Shown here piece after piece: positions 42,901 through 53,774 of a stretch of 64,000 nucleotides of DNA (its first letter is position 1; each line of letters begins with the position of its first letter). Position numbers and translations under genes: made by a program. The notes under the pieces are model-generated. The model was given only the letters and a program-made list of their open reading frames with translations, had not been told where the DNA came from and did not search any database. The stretch is taken from NCBI GenBank assembly GCA_948567375.1, contig OX419755.1:37825001-37889000 (forward strand), read 5' to 3'. Source of the stretch: Lunularia cruciata (lineage: Eukaryota; Streptophyta; Marchantiopsida; Lunulariales; Lunulariaceae).

Positions 42901-43518
42901 GCCTACAATACATTGCCCTAGCATTCATTGTTGGGATTTGGGAGCTTTCTTCATGGATTTTTGAAAAAAACTATTCTGTCATGTGCATAGAAACAAAAGC
43001 AAAGGTTGGTTTGGTTTCAAAACTAGAATTCTACAATAGCAAATAATCATATTTGAGATCTGATTGTGCTTAAACAATGACATATAATGCAAAAAGTAGA
43101 AATGGTCATTCCCCACTTTGTTTTATAGGCAAAGCCTTTAGTGATTCTTTAACAAAAGTGGTTGGGTCGTCCTTCTTCCTTGTCATTCATTCAATGCAGA
43201 GTACTACTTTCACATGCACACCATCACTTTCCTCAATGGTATGTGTTCCAATGTGGGCATTGGGCCAAATGCAAATAGTCCTTCTCAAAAACTGAACCAT
43301 CCTTCTTGAATTGGAATGGTTGTCCTTGCATTGGTTGGCATGACATTCAAATTGGAGTATGGTGCTTGCCATGTGTTGGGTCCAGAAAGAAGTGCAGCTA
43401 GAGCAAGCTTATTCAACTAAGTTTGAATTATCGGGCAAGGTGCTTCCAAGCCAAAAGTCATTTTTTATGGAGATCTTTGGGCCAAAGTTTGTTTCTTCCA
43501 AACCATTTGCCTTTGAGC

Positions 43519-44217
43519 TATAACACCCATTTGTGCATGTATGGACTATTGTGATATTTAGTTTGGTATTATAAGTACTTGAGAGATATTATTTATATAG
43601 AGTTAAAGGATAGTTTTACATTGGTTATGATTAGCTAAAGTTAGTCAAAACTAAAATAGAAAGGAATTCACTTTAGAGGAAGTGGAAAAGATGAGCACCT
43701 CTATTTTGGATTCTAGTGTATTGACTTGGTATTATTCTTAGGTGTTTAGCTTCGAGGAAAGAGTTGAGAACTCTTGTACCCACAAGCCTTTTGTTTTGGA
43801 TTCTTCTATAGTCCAAGGATAGCCCATGTAAAGGAATCCTTGACTTAGTGGTTGGGCCATGATAAGACCACATGCTTAGGAGAATAATCCCATGAGTATG
43901 AATATTCTTTTAGACATTAGACTTTATTTGACTTTTAGCCAAGTAACTTGAGCTACTCCAATAATTAATAACTTTGGTGCGTAACTATTTCACAAGTATA
44001 TAAACTATTGATAAGGAAGTACTCATCATCATTTCATTTGCAACTATCTCTCTCTCATTGAGTTCTCTAGTGAGCAATGGTTTGAGTATTGGAGTATTAG
44101 CCTTAGTGGAGTATGGGTGAAGTTAGTTCTTTTCCTCCTTAGTCCATGGTGCACTACCATAATAACTATTAGAGGTTCATCCTGAGTGAGAGACAAGCAA
44201 GCTGACAAAGCACCCTT
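43519..44217 (+). repeat. Solo LTR of family D inside F2
   Basis: 699 bp; starts TATAACACCC (consensus TGTAACACCC) and ends GCTGACA. It is reverse-complementary in orientation to 32585-33273. A TATA-like TTATATAGAG lies near 43592. Flanks TGAGC and AAGCA are not a convincing duplication. Confidence 0.8.
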
Positions 44218-44422
44218 TGGTCCCAATCAATTTCTTGCATTCTTCCTTATGATATTCCTCCTACCTAGATTTTATCATTTGGGTTGTTGGCTAGGGAGGC
44301 ATAACTTCAAGGAACACTATATCTATAGGTTTTCCTATCAAAATGGAGAATATACTAGTGCTTCCTCACAAACTAATTTGAAATTAATAAAGAACAATTA
44401 ACATGAAAGAGTGTACACTACA
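44218..44422 (-). other. F2 5' leader
   Basis: The first ~200 bp of F2 on the minus strand, from TGTAGTGTACAC at 44422. No ORF is supported. Confidence 0.45.
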
Positions 44423-45443
44423 ACAAGCTTGCAAGAGGAGAGAGACTAAGATGTTGTAGGTTCTTGAGGTACTATAAGAGTTGTTTGGTCTTCAATATGA
44501 AGGATTTGGATGCTCTTAAAGGACTTGGGATTTAGATTGAGTTGACCAATGATGTACAAATTTTTAGAATCCCTATAGATATAGTGATATAGAGTGGACC
44601 TTGATTTAGAGTAGGAATCATGACCTTTTTCACCTTGGTTTGGTGGGGATCTCACATTGAGAATATTCTTCAACCACAATGATGCCAACCAAAAAAGATA
44701 TGCATAACAACTACATGGATAGGTAGATAAGTGGAGATTACTATTTTTATGAATTGATAAACTATGGCTAATCAATATGATATGCTTACCCTAGAAGCAA
44801 TATTTGATATGATTAGGCATGCAAAGGTCTTTAGTAATTTGGATCTTTGAGTAGATTACCATCATTTACCAACCAAGGAGGAGGACAAGATAACATTTTA
44901 GGAAATCAATCCTCATGGCAAGGATGTATTATATCAATGGTGATTTTTACTATTTGAGTTAAAGAATGCTCTTGCTAAGTTCTATAGAGTCATGGATAAG
45001 ATCCTAGTAGGATTGGATTTAACTAAATACTATATTGATGACATTTTGGTCTACAACTTAATTGTGGAAGAGCATGAGATCTATTAGAGGTGTTTGAGAG
45101 ATTGAGATCTCATAGACTCAATTGCATCTTAAGAAGTGCCAATTCTTCTTAAAGTAGGTTGAGTATTTGGGCCACACTATCTACTTTAGTAGATTTAGTG
45201 TTTAGCAACAAAAGTGGGGTCTATTACAAGTATTCCTTGATCTACAAATGTGACTAGGATACAACCATTCATTGGATTTGTGAAATTTTATTACTATGAT
45301 TTTGAAGGACTTAGTATACTACCAAGGCTTTGTCTAAGCTTACCAAGCTTATACATGAGTGGCATTGGAGAGATGAGCAAGAGAAAGCTTTTATAGAGCT
45401 CAAGGAGATATTGATATTCTTTTGTATCCTCAAGAGACCAATC
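44423..45443 (+). pseudogene. E reverse transcriptase, broken and cut by the D insertion
   Basis: Opens CLVFNMKDLDALKGLGI near 44477-44530. Then MPTKKDMHNNYMDR, AIFDMIRHAKVFSNLDL, YHHLPTKEEDKITF, INPHGKDVLYQW, and FYRVMDKILVGLDLTKYYID leading into DDILVYN, so the catalytic YIDD is intact. The segment IQPFIGFVKFYYYDF marks the thumb. The last codons before the D element read K-R-P-I. Stops interrupt it throughout. Confidence 0.8.
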
Positions 45444-46737
45444 TATGAGCCCAATTTTCACTCAGGATGAACCTCTTATGGCAATTACATTACCGCACCA
45501 AGCACCCCAACTCCATCATACTCCTCCAAGGCTCAAACTCCAAGGCACCTCCAAGAATTAAATCCTTTTTCATTAGAGAACTCAATGAGAGAAAGATAGT
45601 TGCAAATAAAAGGATGAGGAGTACTTCCTTATTCCTAGTTTATACACTTGTGAAATAGTTACACATCAAAGTTACTAATTGCCATAATAACTCAAGTAAC
45701 TAGGCAAATATAAAGTCAAAAGTATAAGCAAATATCCAAACTCATGGGAATAATCTCCTACACATGTGGTCTTATTTTGACCCAACAGCTAAGTCAAGGA
45801 TTCTTTCATATGAGCTATCTTTGGACTATAGAAAAATATAAACCAAAAATGCTTGTGGACTTGTAATATTTTAAGGACCAAAGAACCTCCAAGAGAAACA
45901 TAGGAGAACAAACACAGAGCTTCACACTCAATACTCATATGCCTCAAAGAAATACCTTGTCTTTATTATATAGTAAAGAAGATCCACTCTAAGGAAGCTC
46001 CATTCTTGGATCAAATACGTGGATTGGTGACATTTTGGTGAACTCCACTCTTAGATTAGTTGCTTGGATGGGTAACATGTTGGTCCTTGTCTTATCTGGT
46101 TGGTCAAACATGTTTGACCAAGGGGAATCTTTAGAGAATCTTCCTATATGAAGCTCAAAATTGCATGGGTGAGGTACCATTGGAAAGCTCTTGATGAGAA
46201 AAATAGTAAGGGAGAGAAGGCTAAGCTTTTTGCCCATGGAGCAAGATCCCTTCCATTTCAAGGAAATAGAAAGGATTTTTTTTTCTGTTTAGGCCTCCAA
46301 AATTGGCTCTAAAGTTTTTTGGGTATTTTTGGGTCCTATCCTATTAGTGGAAGTACTCTTTGGTGATACTTCTATCTGATCTACTTAGTCCATCATATAT
46401 AGTATCTTTCCAAATGCCACCAAGCAAATTCTCATATCTAGATTATATGTCTAGTTACTAGTATTACAAGACCCAAGAGTGTGCAACTCTTTCCTCTTTC
46501 CTTAAAACCAAACATCTAAGAATAATACCAAATCAATATACTAGAATCCAAAACAGTGTTGCTCACTCTCTCACCTTTCCCTAAAGTAGATTCACCTCTA
46601 TCTTGACTATGACTAACTCTAGCTAATCATGACTAATATAGAAGCTTGGCTAAACTCCATATAAACAATATCTTCAACTACTTATAATACCAAACTAAAT
46701 ATCCCAATAATGCATGCATGCACCAAAGTGTGTTACA
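45444..46737 (-). repeat. D 3' LTR, interrupted by a solo A LTR
   Basis: Two pieces (45444-45861 and 46469-46737) together match 53100-53774. The join falls in CTTGTGGA...CCAAGAG. Confidence 0.9.
45862..46468 (-). repeat. Solo LTR of family A inside the D 3' LTR
   Basis: 607 bp with TGTAAT...GTATTACA ends. The flanks are GGACT and AGACC, which differ only by transitions and fit a duplicated GGACC. It is shorter than other A LTRs because only one copy of the 156-bp unit is present. Confidence 0.88.
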
Positions 46738-47170
46738 TTATACTCAATATTCAATAATATTTCACTTTATACTTGGAGTGAAAGTCCTTTTACACTCTAT
46801 GATACAACTTTAACTTATCATGGTTAATCTTATCAAAGTGTCTTCTTACCAATTCTATGAGATCATAAGTGTAATTGTAAACCCCACACCTTCTCCACTA
46901 TGAAAGGTCTAAAGTATTTAGGAAATACTTCTTTGCACTCTCTTGAATCAAATGGAATAAAAAAAATTTACCCAATCACCTTCTTTGAAAGGCTCCACTT
47001 TCTTCTTGCCTTGCTCCTTGTCATAGCTCTCCTTTTGGGCTTGCTCCACTTGAACCATAAAAACTACTTTGGCCTCCTCTAATTCCATGAGTTAACCCTT
47101 CCTTGACTTCTTTGCATCACCTCCTTCTGCCTACTTCAATTTCTTATGTATACTTTGAAAAGTAAGAAGA
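46738..47170 (-). other. D 3' part after integrase
   Basis: The minus strand shows a last broken integrase C-terminal stretch (for example the segment complementary to the CACCTTCTCCACTATGAAAGG region near 46885). No chromodomain or clear polypurine tract is seen; the sequence just before the 3' LTR is AT-rich. Confidence 0.4.
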
Positions 47171-48100
47171 TCAAAGTGAATAGGTAAAGTAGATTTAATA
47201 CCATATACCAAATGAAATGGAGATTATCCCATGGATGTCTTCATAGTTGTCATATACTCCTAGAGAACCGCATCAATCCTCTTGTCCTAATGATATTTAA
47301 CCTTCTTCATTTTTGCATATTTGGCCAACATCATCACAAGATTTGATTGGTTCTCTCTGCCAAGCCATTGGAGTTTGGCTTATATGATGTGGTCACTCTA
47401 TGTGGAATAGAGAAATTTCATAGCATGGTTGTAGAAATACTTCTTTTAAACTCTTCTCCTCTATCCAAAACCAACTCCCAATGGTAACCAAACCTAATGA
47501 TGATGTATTCATGATGAAATTTACCAACTTCCTCTTCATTCTTATCTCTCAATGATCTAGTCTCAAACCACTTGGTAAGATAATTAGTAAATATAAAAGT
47601 ATACCAATTATTCCTTGAGGTTCTATTGAGAGGACCTACAAGTCAATTCCTCAATTCTAAAAAGGCCCTAGCAATGGACTTAATCTAGGAGGTGGAGTGG
47701 AGGTAGGCTTTCTAGCAAAAGCATAACAAACATTACAAATTTTGCAATAATCAAGATAATCCTTGAAAATCCCCCTCCAATGGTAACTTGCATCTATAAT
47801 CTTGAAAATAGTCACCTTTCTTGCAAAATGACCTCCATACCACAAACCATCATGGAACTCCTTCATGAGTAAGATAAACCCATTGCTCTTCAAAGTAGAC
47901 CATATACTCCTTGGTGAAAAAGTATATCCTCCACCATGGTGTAAGGTCTATATCTTGCTGCAAGAGCCTTCTTCTTCCTAGCATGCATCCCATCCGGATA
48001 GTTACCTTTTGTAACAAAGTCCATAATCTCTTTGTACTCCATTGGAACCTCTTGGAATGATTGAGATTGTAGTGAGCTCTTTATTGGAGAAGGAATCATC
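47171..48100 (-). pseudogene. D integrase, broken
   Basis: At 47893-47657: GLWYGGHFARKVTIFKIIDA, SYHWRGIFKDYLDYCKICNV and CYAFARKPT, a zinc-binding domain with CxxC. The 48099-47890 part holds the RNase H-integrase linker (ALAARYRPYTMVEDILF). The core near 47600-47200 has stops; NWYT-type and LPSH-type motifs are degraded. Confidence 0.75.
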
Positions 48101-48232
48101 TATTGGCTCAACTCCATCATGATCATAGGGCCTAGGTAACAAATCAACATGTGCATGTTTCTTTCCTAGCCTATCCTCCATGGTGTAATCATACTCAAGC
48201 AAGAGTATCATCCACCTTACTAACCTCACCTC

Positions 48233-48285
<53 letters not shown>

Positions 48286-48470
48286 TAGGCTTGTTGAAGA
48301 TGTACTTCAAAACCTTGTGATTTATGAAAATAGTGGCTTCTCTTCCAATCAAGTAGTGTCAAAACTTCTTGAGATCAAAAAATATTGCTAACCTTTCTAT
48401 TTATATGACTTAATAGTTTCTCTCTACCAAGACCATTTGGCTACTAAGATAAGCTATTAGATGATCATGG
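48101..48470 (-). pseudogene. D RNase H C-terminal part with (TA)n insertion
   Basis: GREATIFINHKVLKYIFNKP corresponds to the T-D-H-x-x-L-K-Y motif. It is followed by a (TA)n-encoded Ile-Tyr run, then VRLVRWMILLLEYDYTMEDR and GKKHAHVDLLPR. The dinucleotide expansion sits inside the coding sequence. Confidence 0.75.
48238..48285. repeat. (TA)n microsatellite in D RNase H
   Basis: About 23 TA units interrupt the RNase H frame without shifting it; they translate as alternating Ile-Tyr. Confidence 0.9.
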
Positions 48471-49570
48471 CTATCTTGGTCTAGTTGACTAAGAGTGCAT
48501 CCTATAGCTACATTAGAAGCATTAATGTAAAGGATGAAAGGTTTAATCTAATCAGGTTTAGCAAGAATTAGAGTTATATCAAGGGATTGCTTTAGCTCCT
48601 CAGAAATTTTGAGAACCTCTTTGTCTTTCAAAATCTCCATGTATTTTATACCCTTCTTCATATAAATGGTCAATGCATAAGCCTTGTTGGAAAATAAGAA
48701 GTTGAATCTACTATAATATCCAACCATCCACAATAATTGGCAGAACTTTGTCAAGCTTTAAGGGAATGGAAGCTCTAAGATTTCCCTATCTTTTTAGGAT
48801 CCACTCTTATTCCATTCTTGGAAGTTATATGCCCCAAAAGTAGACCTTCTTCACAACTAAAGATGCACTTCTTTGGGTTGAGTGATGCATTTGATTCTAC
48901 CATTTGCTTCCACCATTTGCTTCCATCCAAGCATTTCAAAGCTTTGATCAGGTGCTCAAAGTGCTCCTCCTTGCTCCCATAGACACAAAAGTCATAAATG
49001 AAATATCTCACACAAATTTGCCAATGAAAGGTTCAAATACCTTGTTCAAGAACCATTGAAATGTGGCTAGAGCATTACAAAATCCAAATGGTGTGACTTT
49101 GAAAGCCCAAGTTGTGGTGAACATGGTCGGTTATTGATGCTTTGGTGAAATTTTGATTTTATTATACCTACTATAACTATCTCCAAAAATATATCTGTCA
49201 TGACTCACAACCTCCTCCAAGATCTCATCAATGAATCAAAAAAGGTAGTAGTCCTTCTTGGTAATAGCACTGAGCTTCTTGTAATCAGCACATACTTAAA
49301 GCTTACCATTCTTCTTCTTCAAAATCACAATTAGAGACATCCATTCTCAATTCTCCACCTCAAATATAAACCTAGTCTTCTTGAGTTTATCAATTTCCTC
49401 CTTTGCAATCAAAGCTGTTGGTGGGTTGATATGACATTGCTTTTGGCACATAGATCTTGGATGTGACTCCATCTCTATCTGGTGTTCTTCCAAGGTGAAT
49501 TTCTCGAGATCCTTGTAGTTGAAAGCAAACACATGGATAAACTTGTGAAAAGTCTCCTCAAATCTTACCT
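48471..49570 (-). pseudogene. D reverse transcriptase, broken
   Basis: At 49532-49347 the lead-in FAFNYKDLEKFTLEEHQIEM is seen. The palm region near 49020-48940 reads FIYDFCVYGSKEEHFEHLIK, where the family has I-D-D, so one catalytic Asp is Tyr. KCIFSCEEGLLLGHITSKNG follows, then WMVGYYSRFNFLFSNKAYAL (thumb) at 48754-48548. Stops and shifts lie between. Confidence 0.8.
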
Positions 49571-50029
49571 TTTCCTCCTTGGTAACATTTGGACCATACT
49601 CTCTTCAGAAGGTAGATAATCTACTCTCTTTCTCCTCAAGTGTCAATACTGATTTATCAAGGTCTTTCAAAACCTCAACATTTGTTATAAAATCCATGGC
49701 ACACAAGGGATACACATCTCAATTAAATACAAAGTCATCCTTCTATTATGAGGTCTCTTCTTCCATACTTGTATTCACACCCAAATCCCCTTCTTTTGAA
49801 CTAATTCTCAACAATAAGAAGAAATGTATTTAAATATGAAGTGTGGTTGATATTGGTTATGGGGATTGTAACCCGATGGTTTGATGGCCAAATTCTCAAG
49901 TACTCCTTAAGCCATTAATCAATTATATGGGCTTCTCTCAACCATGGTCTCCCAAGTGGCAAATCATAGTTTCAATCCTTCAAGACTAGGAAAATCATGA
50001 GATCTTGAACTCCCATAATTGATACTACC

Positions 50030-50530
50030 ACCTTGTACATCATACCCACTAGTTAAACTTGTTGTTTTTTTTCCATGCTCACCACAAATGGTGAAGATCC
50101 GGAGGATATCATACCCAACTTCTTCATCAACCTCTTTGACATGACATTCATTTTAGATCCTCCATCAACCAATGTATCTTTGATGTTGTGACCATTCATT
50201 TTCACATCAATCTTGGAGGCATATTTACAAGCCTCCCATGGTGCTAGTTTAGTCTACCAACCTCCATTGATATTGGAGCTTTTGCTTTCTTCTTTCTCTT
50301 TCTCCTTATAGAACTCAAACCACCTCTAAGTTACTTTTCAAAGTAGGATTTAAAGCAATTGGTTGGCCTATTGTGATGTTAACCTTGTGACTACCAACAT
50401 CCTCCAACACATTGTAGTCCCATGGTTGCTTTAAGATAAAGAAATAATCCATCCCTAGCTTCTTCCTTTGAGTCTTTGTTGTTGAGGAGGTTGAAGTATT
50501 GGTGTGATTACTTCTAGTAGGCATAAGACT
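50030..50530 (-). pseudogene. D aspartic protease region, broken
   Basis: The minus strand reads KMNGHNIKDTLVDGGSKMNV, then MSKRLMKKLGM, near 50210-50110. The active site is D-G-G-S, a variant also seen in some non-chromovirus plant Ty3 elements. Further on, the segment L-P-L-G-R-P-W-L-R is visible near 49930. Confidence 0.7.
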
Positions 50531-50649
50531 ATCTTTGCTAGGAGAGGATCCTTGATAAGAATATACATTGTTTGCAAATTGGTTCTATTCTTCTCTTGTG
50601 CCAAAAACTCCAAGTTAAGACCTTTGGAGTTTGAGCAATCCCCTTTTGA

Positions 50650-52450
50650 TACTTGCTCTCCATAATATCTATGGATGCTATCCCTTTACCTCTATTTGCA
50701 TAAGAGTTGCTTGAATTTCATCATTTCTCTCCTTCTCTATATTGGTTCTCTCATAACCCCTTCTTCCATGATAAGTAGAATTTGGGCAATTTTTTTGGAT
50801 GTGAGCTCTACCTCCACAACACAATTTTTATCATTGAAATTATTGGTTTGTTGGCCTCCTCTATATGGTTAGTTCCCATAACCCCTAGGTCCTCTCCCAA
50901 AATTTTGACCCATCTCTCTCTACTCCCATAGTTAGTACTACATTGATCTTCAGATCTGCAAGTGATAATTTGAAGTGGGTCTTTTGACAGAAGTGCAAGA
51001 ACTAGAGCAACTACTATTGTGGTACTGCCCTTTCTACCAAAGGATCTGAAGCCCCACCCTACTTGTAGACTTGTGGAGGAAGAAAAACTTCCTCATCCAC
51101 CAAATCACTCTCATCCCTTTCCAAACTCTCCTCCACACAAATTGCAATCTTGATAGCTTCTACCTTGGAAGAAGATTTCTCATAGGTCTTCTATCTGCTT
51201 TGAATTTGTGATTTCAACTCTCCCACAAAATTCTTGGTGACCATGGCTCCTATCCCAATCATAGTAGTTTCCATATCATCCTCACTCTTCCTCAATATTA
51301 TGCAGAACCCGGATTCTAACTTTTCCACTCTTTTTGCATAAGCTTTCAGTTTCTCTCCATCTCCTTGCTTGAAAAATGTAACCTCACTCATCAATCTCTC
51401 ATAAATTTCATTGAAGAGAAAGTTTTCAATAATTTAATAGTCAAAATCTCTAAAGACTCGTCATGGTCATCACTCCTCTCTTTCTTCTTGTATTTTGACT
51501 TATCGTGTAAGAGCCACATTTTCAACAAAATCTGGTAGTAATGATGTCCACTCATTTTTCTTCCTCTCATTATTTCTTATACAAGCTCTCTTGAGGTCTC
51601 CACATCTTCTCTATCCTTACCAAAGAAAATCAGAAGTTTCCTTTACTTAGTATCTCACTACCTTTCTCCTTTCTCTATTTCTCTTGTCTCTCTATTTTTT
51701 CTCTCTCATCTTGTAACTAATAGAGTACAAACATGATTAATATCATTTAAGATTTTTTGACTATAGGAAACATTAAGGGCTCAGGTTGCTCCAAGATTTC
51801 CATGACATGATCAAATTGTAGTGCATTGATATGCATTACCCTAATAGATAATTTATCCATAAGTTAAATTTTATTGCTACTCTACATTCATGACTCTTTG
51901 GAAGTCTTTCTACTCCAAAAACCTCACACAAGTCTTTTGTCCTAGATCTCTTCTCTTCCAATCTTGGTGAAGAAGGTCAAACATGTAATCCAAATTCAAG
52001 TACGCCTCTCCTTTCTCTTAACTTCTTACTATCAAAGCTCAATGGACATGAACTTGCCTTGTGTCTCTTCTCTTTATGTAAGAAGCATTTAGAATAATTC
52101 TTTCCTCTAGATGGTGAAGGGTTTTGAATCCTCTCAAAACTCTCTTCAAATACTACTCTAAACTTCTTCTTTTTTCAAATCAGCCACTAATATCACTTCA
52201 ATCCCTTGAGGAACCTTACATAACCTCAACTTCCACTCTTGATGGCCTTCCATTCTCCCAAGATGACTCTAAACACTCAAATATACTTTTGGCCATTCTC
52301 AATCTCTTCATATATGAGGACTCAACTCCCTAGACATGACCTCTCCTCACAATGTCTATCAATTCTCCTAAATGACAATTCCCACTCCTTTGGAATATTT
52401 CTCACCTGATCAACACCACAAGGCATCCTTCTCTATAAAATTTTAGTCCT
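50650..52450 (-). pseudogene. D gag region, broken
   Basis: At 51394-51191: SEVTFFKQGDGEKLKAYAKR, VEKLESGFCIILRKSEDDME and TTMIGIGAMVTKNFVGELKS, a gag-like helical segment. Near 50830-50785 a knuckle relic reads C-GGRA-H-IQKN-C after a damaged first Cys. Other parts are too degraded to read. Confidence 0.6.
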
Positions 52451-53099
52451 TTTCATCAAGCCATTTGGCCTAAGCACCTTTCTATTGAGCATACATATTT
52501 CAGATTTGGTCTGAAAACTATCCTCATCACTTTAGAAATTCATACCTCTCTCTATAGGAATGACCTCTCTTTAATTTTTGAGCTAGAAGGTAGACTATTT
52601 ACCATCAAATTTTCTTACAAATTTTTAGAGTAGTTCCTACAAAAATGGTGATCTCTATATCAATTTCTAGAGAACATGCAATTTTCAAGAGTAGTTTACC
52701 TTGAGATTTCCAAAATTTCTAGCTTGGTGTGTGTAGGGACTCTCCTAATAATTCCAAGTATCTCAACTTAAAGATGAACAAGCTATTATCTATAAAATTT
52801 CTAAGTCTAGATCTCAAATAAGATGTTTTGCACAAAATGAGTATAATCTCCAAAATCTACAATCTACCTCACACAATCTCTCCAAATCTTCTCATGTTTA
52901 TAAGATGTAGAATATCATCTAATGAAATTATGATGACCTAAAAAATACAAAAATGGGTACAGGTTTTCTAACATAAGTTTACCTCTCTCCTCTCCTAATA
53001 TTCTTTCCAATTGAGCTCTCATTGTCTCTTTGCCTATATAGAGTTATATGTAGAATTGTATCCTACCTTCTAGAGAGATCTTGGCAATATAACCAAAAC
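52451..53099 (-). other. D leader between 5' LTR and gag
   Basis: AT-rich. No clear primer-binding site follows the 5' LTR; the minus strand begins GTTTTGGTTATATTGCC. No ORF comparable to the pre-gag ORFs of A and C is seen. Confidence 0.4.
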
Positions 53100-53774
53100 T
53101 GTGAGCTAGTCTATCACTCACTTAAGATGAATCTCTTATGGCCGTTAAATTAGAGCACCATGGACTAAGAAGGCAAAGAACCCCAACTCCATCATACTCC
53201 TCCAAGAATCAAGTCCTTGCTCACTACAGAGTTCAATGAGAGAGAAATAGTTACAAATGAAAGGATGATGAGTACCTCATCACCCTTGGTTTATATATTT
53301 GTGAAATAGTTATACACCAAAGTTACTAAATACCATAATACCTCAAGTTATTAGGCAAAAAATCATATAAAATCAAAAGTATAAGTTAATATCCAAACTC
53401 ATGGGAACAATCTCCTAAGCATGTGATCTTATCTTGAGCCAACAACTAAGTCAAGGATTCTTTCATATGGGCTATCTTTGGGCTATAGAAAAATATAAAT
53501 CAAAATATCTTGTGGAGCCAAGAGTTCTCAACTCTTTCCTCAAAGCCAAACATCTAAGAATAATATAAAGTCAATACACTAGAATCCAAAGCAGTGGTGC
53601 TCAATCTTTCACCTTTCCCTAAGTAGAGTCACCTCTATCTTAGCTATGACTAACTCTAGCTAATCATGATTAATATAGAAGCTTGGATAAACTCCTCATA
53701 AACAATATCTTCAACTACTCACAATACCAAACTAAATAGCCCAATAATGCATACATGCTCCAATGGGTGTTACA
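53100..53774 (-). repeat. D 5' LTR
   Basis: 675 bp; on the minus strand TGTAACACCC...AGCTCACA. It matches 45444-46737 without its insertion, and the solo LTRs at 32585 and 43519. Confidence 0.92.

Larger units (their letters stand above)
34221..44422 (-). mobile_element. F2: second F-family element, broken by C1 and a solo D LTR
   Basis: The minus-strand start is TGTAGTGTACAC at 44422, like TGTGGTACACAC of F1. The minus-strand end near 34221 shares the terminal blocks of F1. Removing C1 (5.5 kb) and the solo D LTR (0.7 kb) leaves about 4.0 kb, close to the 3.7 kb of F1. The internal frame encodes the same type of coiled-coil-rich protein. No LTRs are visible. Confidence 0.65.
45444..53774 (-). 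mobile_element. Full-length Ty3/gypsy element D inside E
   Basis: LTRs are at 53100-53774 (5') and 45444-46737 (3', enlarged by a nested solo A LTR). The flanks are AATCT and TATCA around the E codons for P-I-K. Both are one change from AATCA, which restores the E frame, so a 5-bp duplication is inferred. gag, a D-G-G-S protease, RT, RNase H and integrase are on the minus strand. No chromodomain was recognised. Very old: every domain is broken. Confidence 0.8.

Noticed and set aside
43519-44217. Treating this D LTR and 32585-33273 as the two LTRs of one element
   Set aside because: They are in opposite orientations and the DNA between them is E, F2 and C1. GAGTAC closes around the left one alone.
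46900-47082. Hydrophobic plus-strand frame with a Leu-rich stretch
   Set aside because: Looks like a membrane segment but is the antisense of the decayed D integrase end.
48238-48285. Possible origin or AT-hook-binding site
   Set aside because: A simple (TA)n microsatellite inside a decayed coding region explains it.
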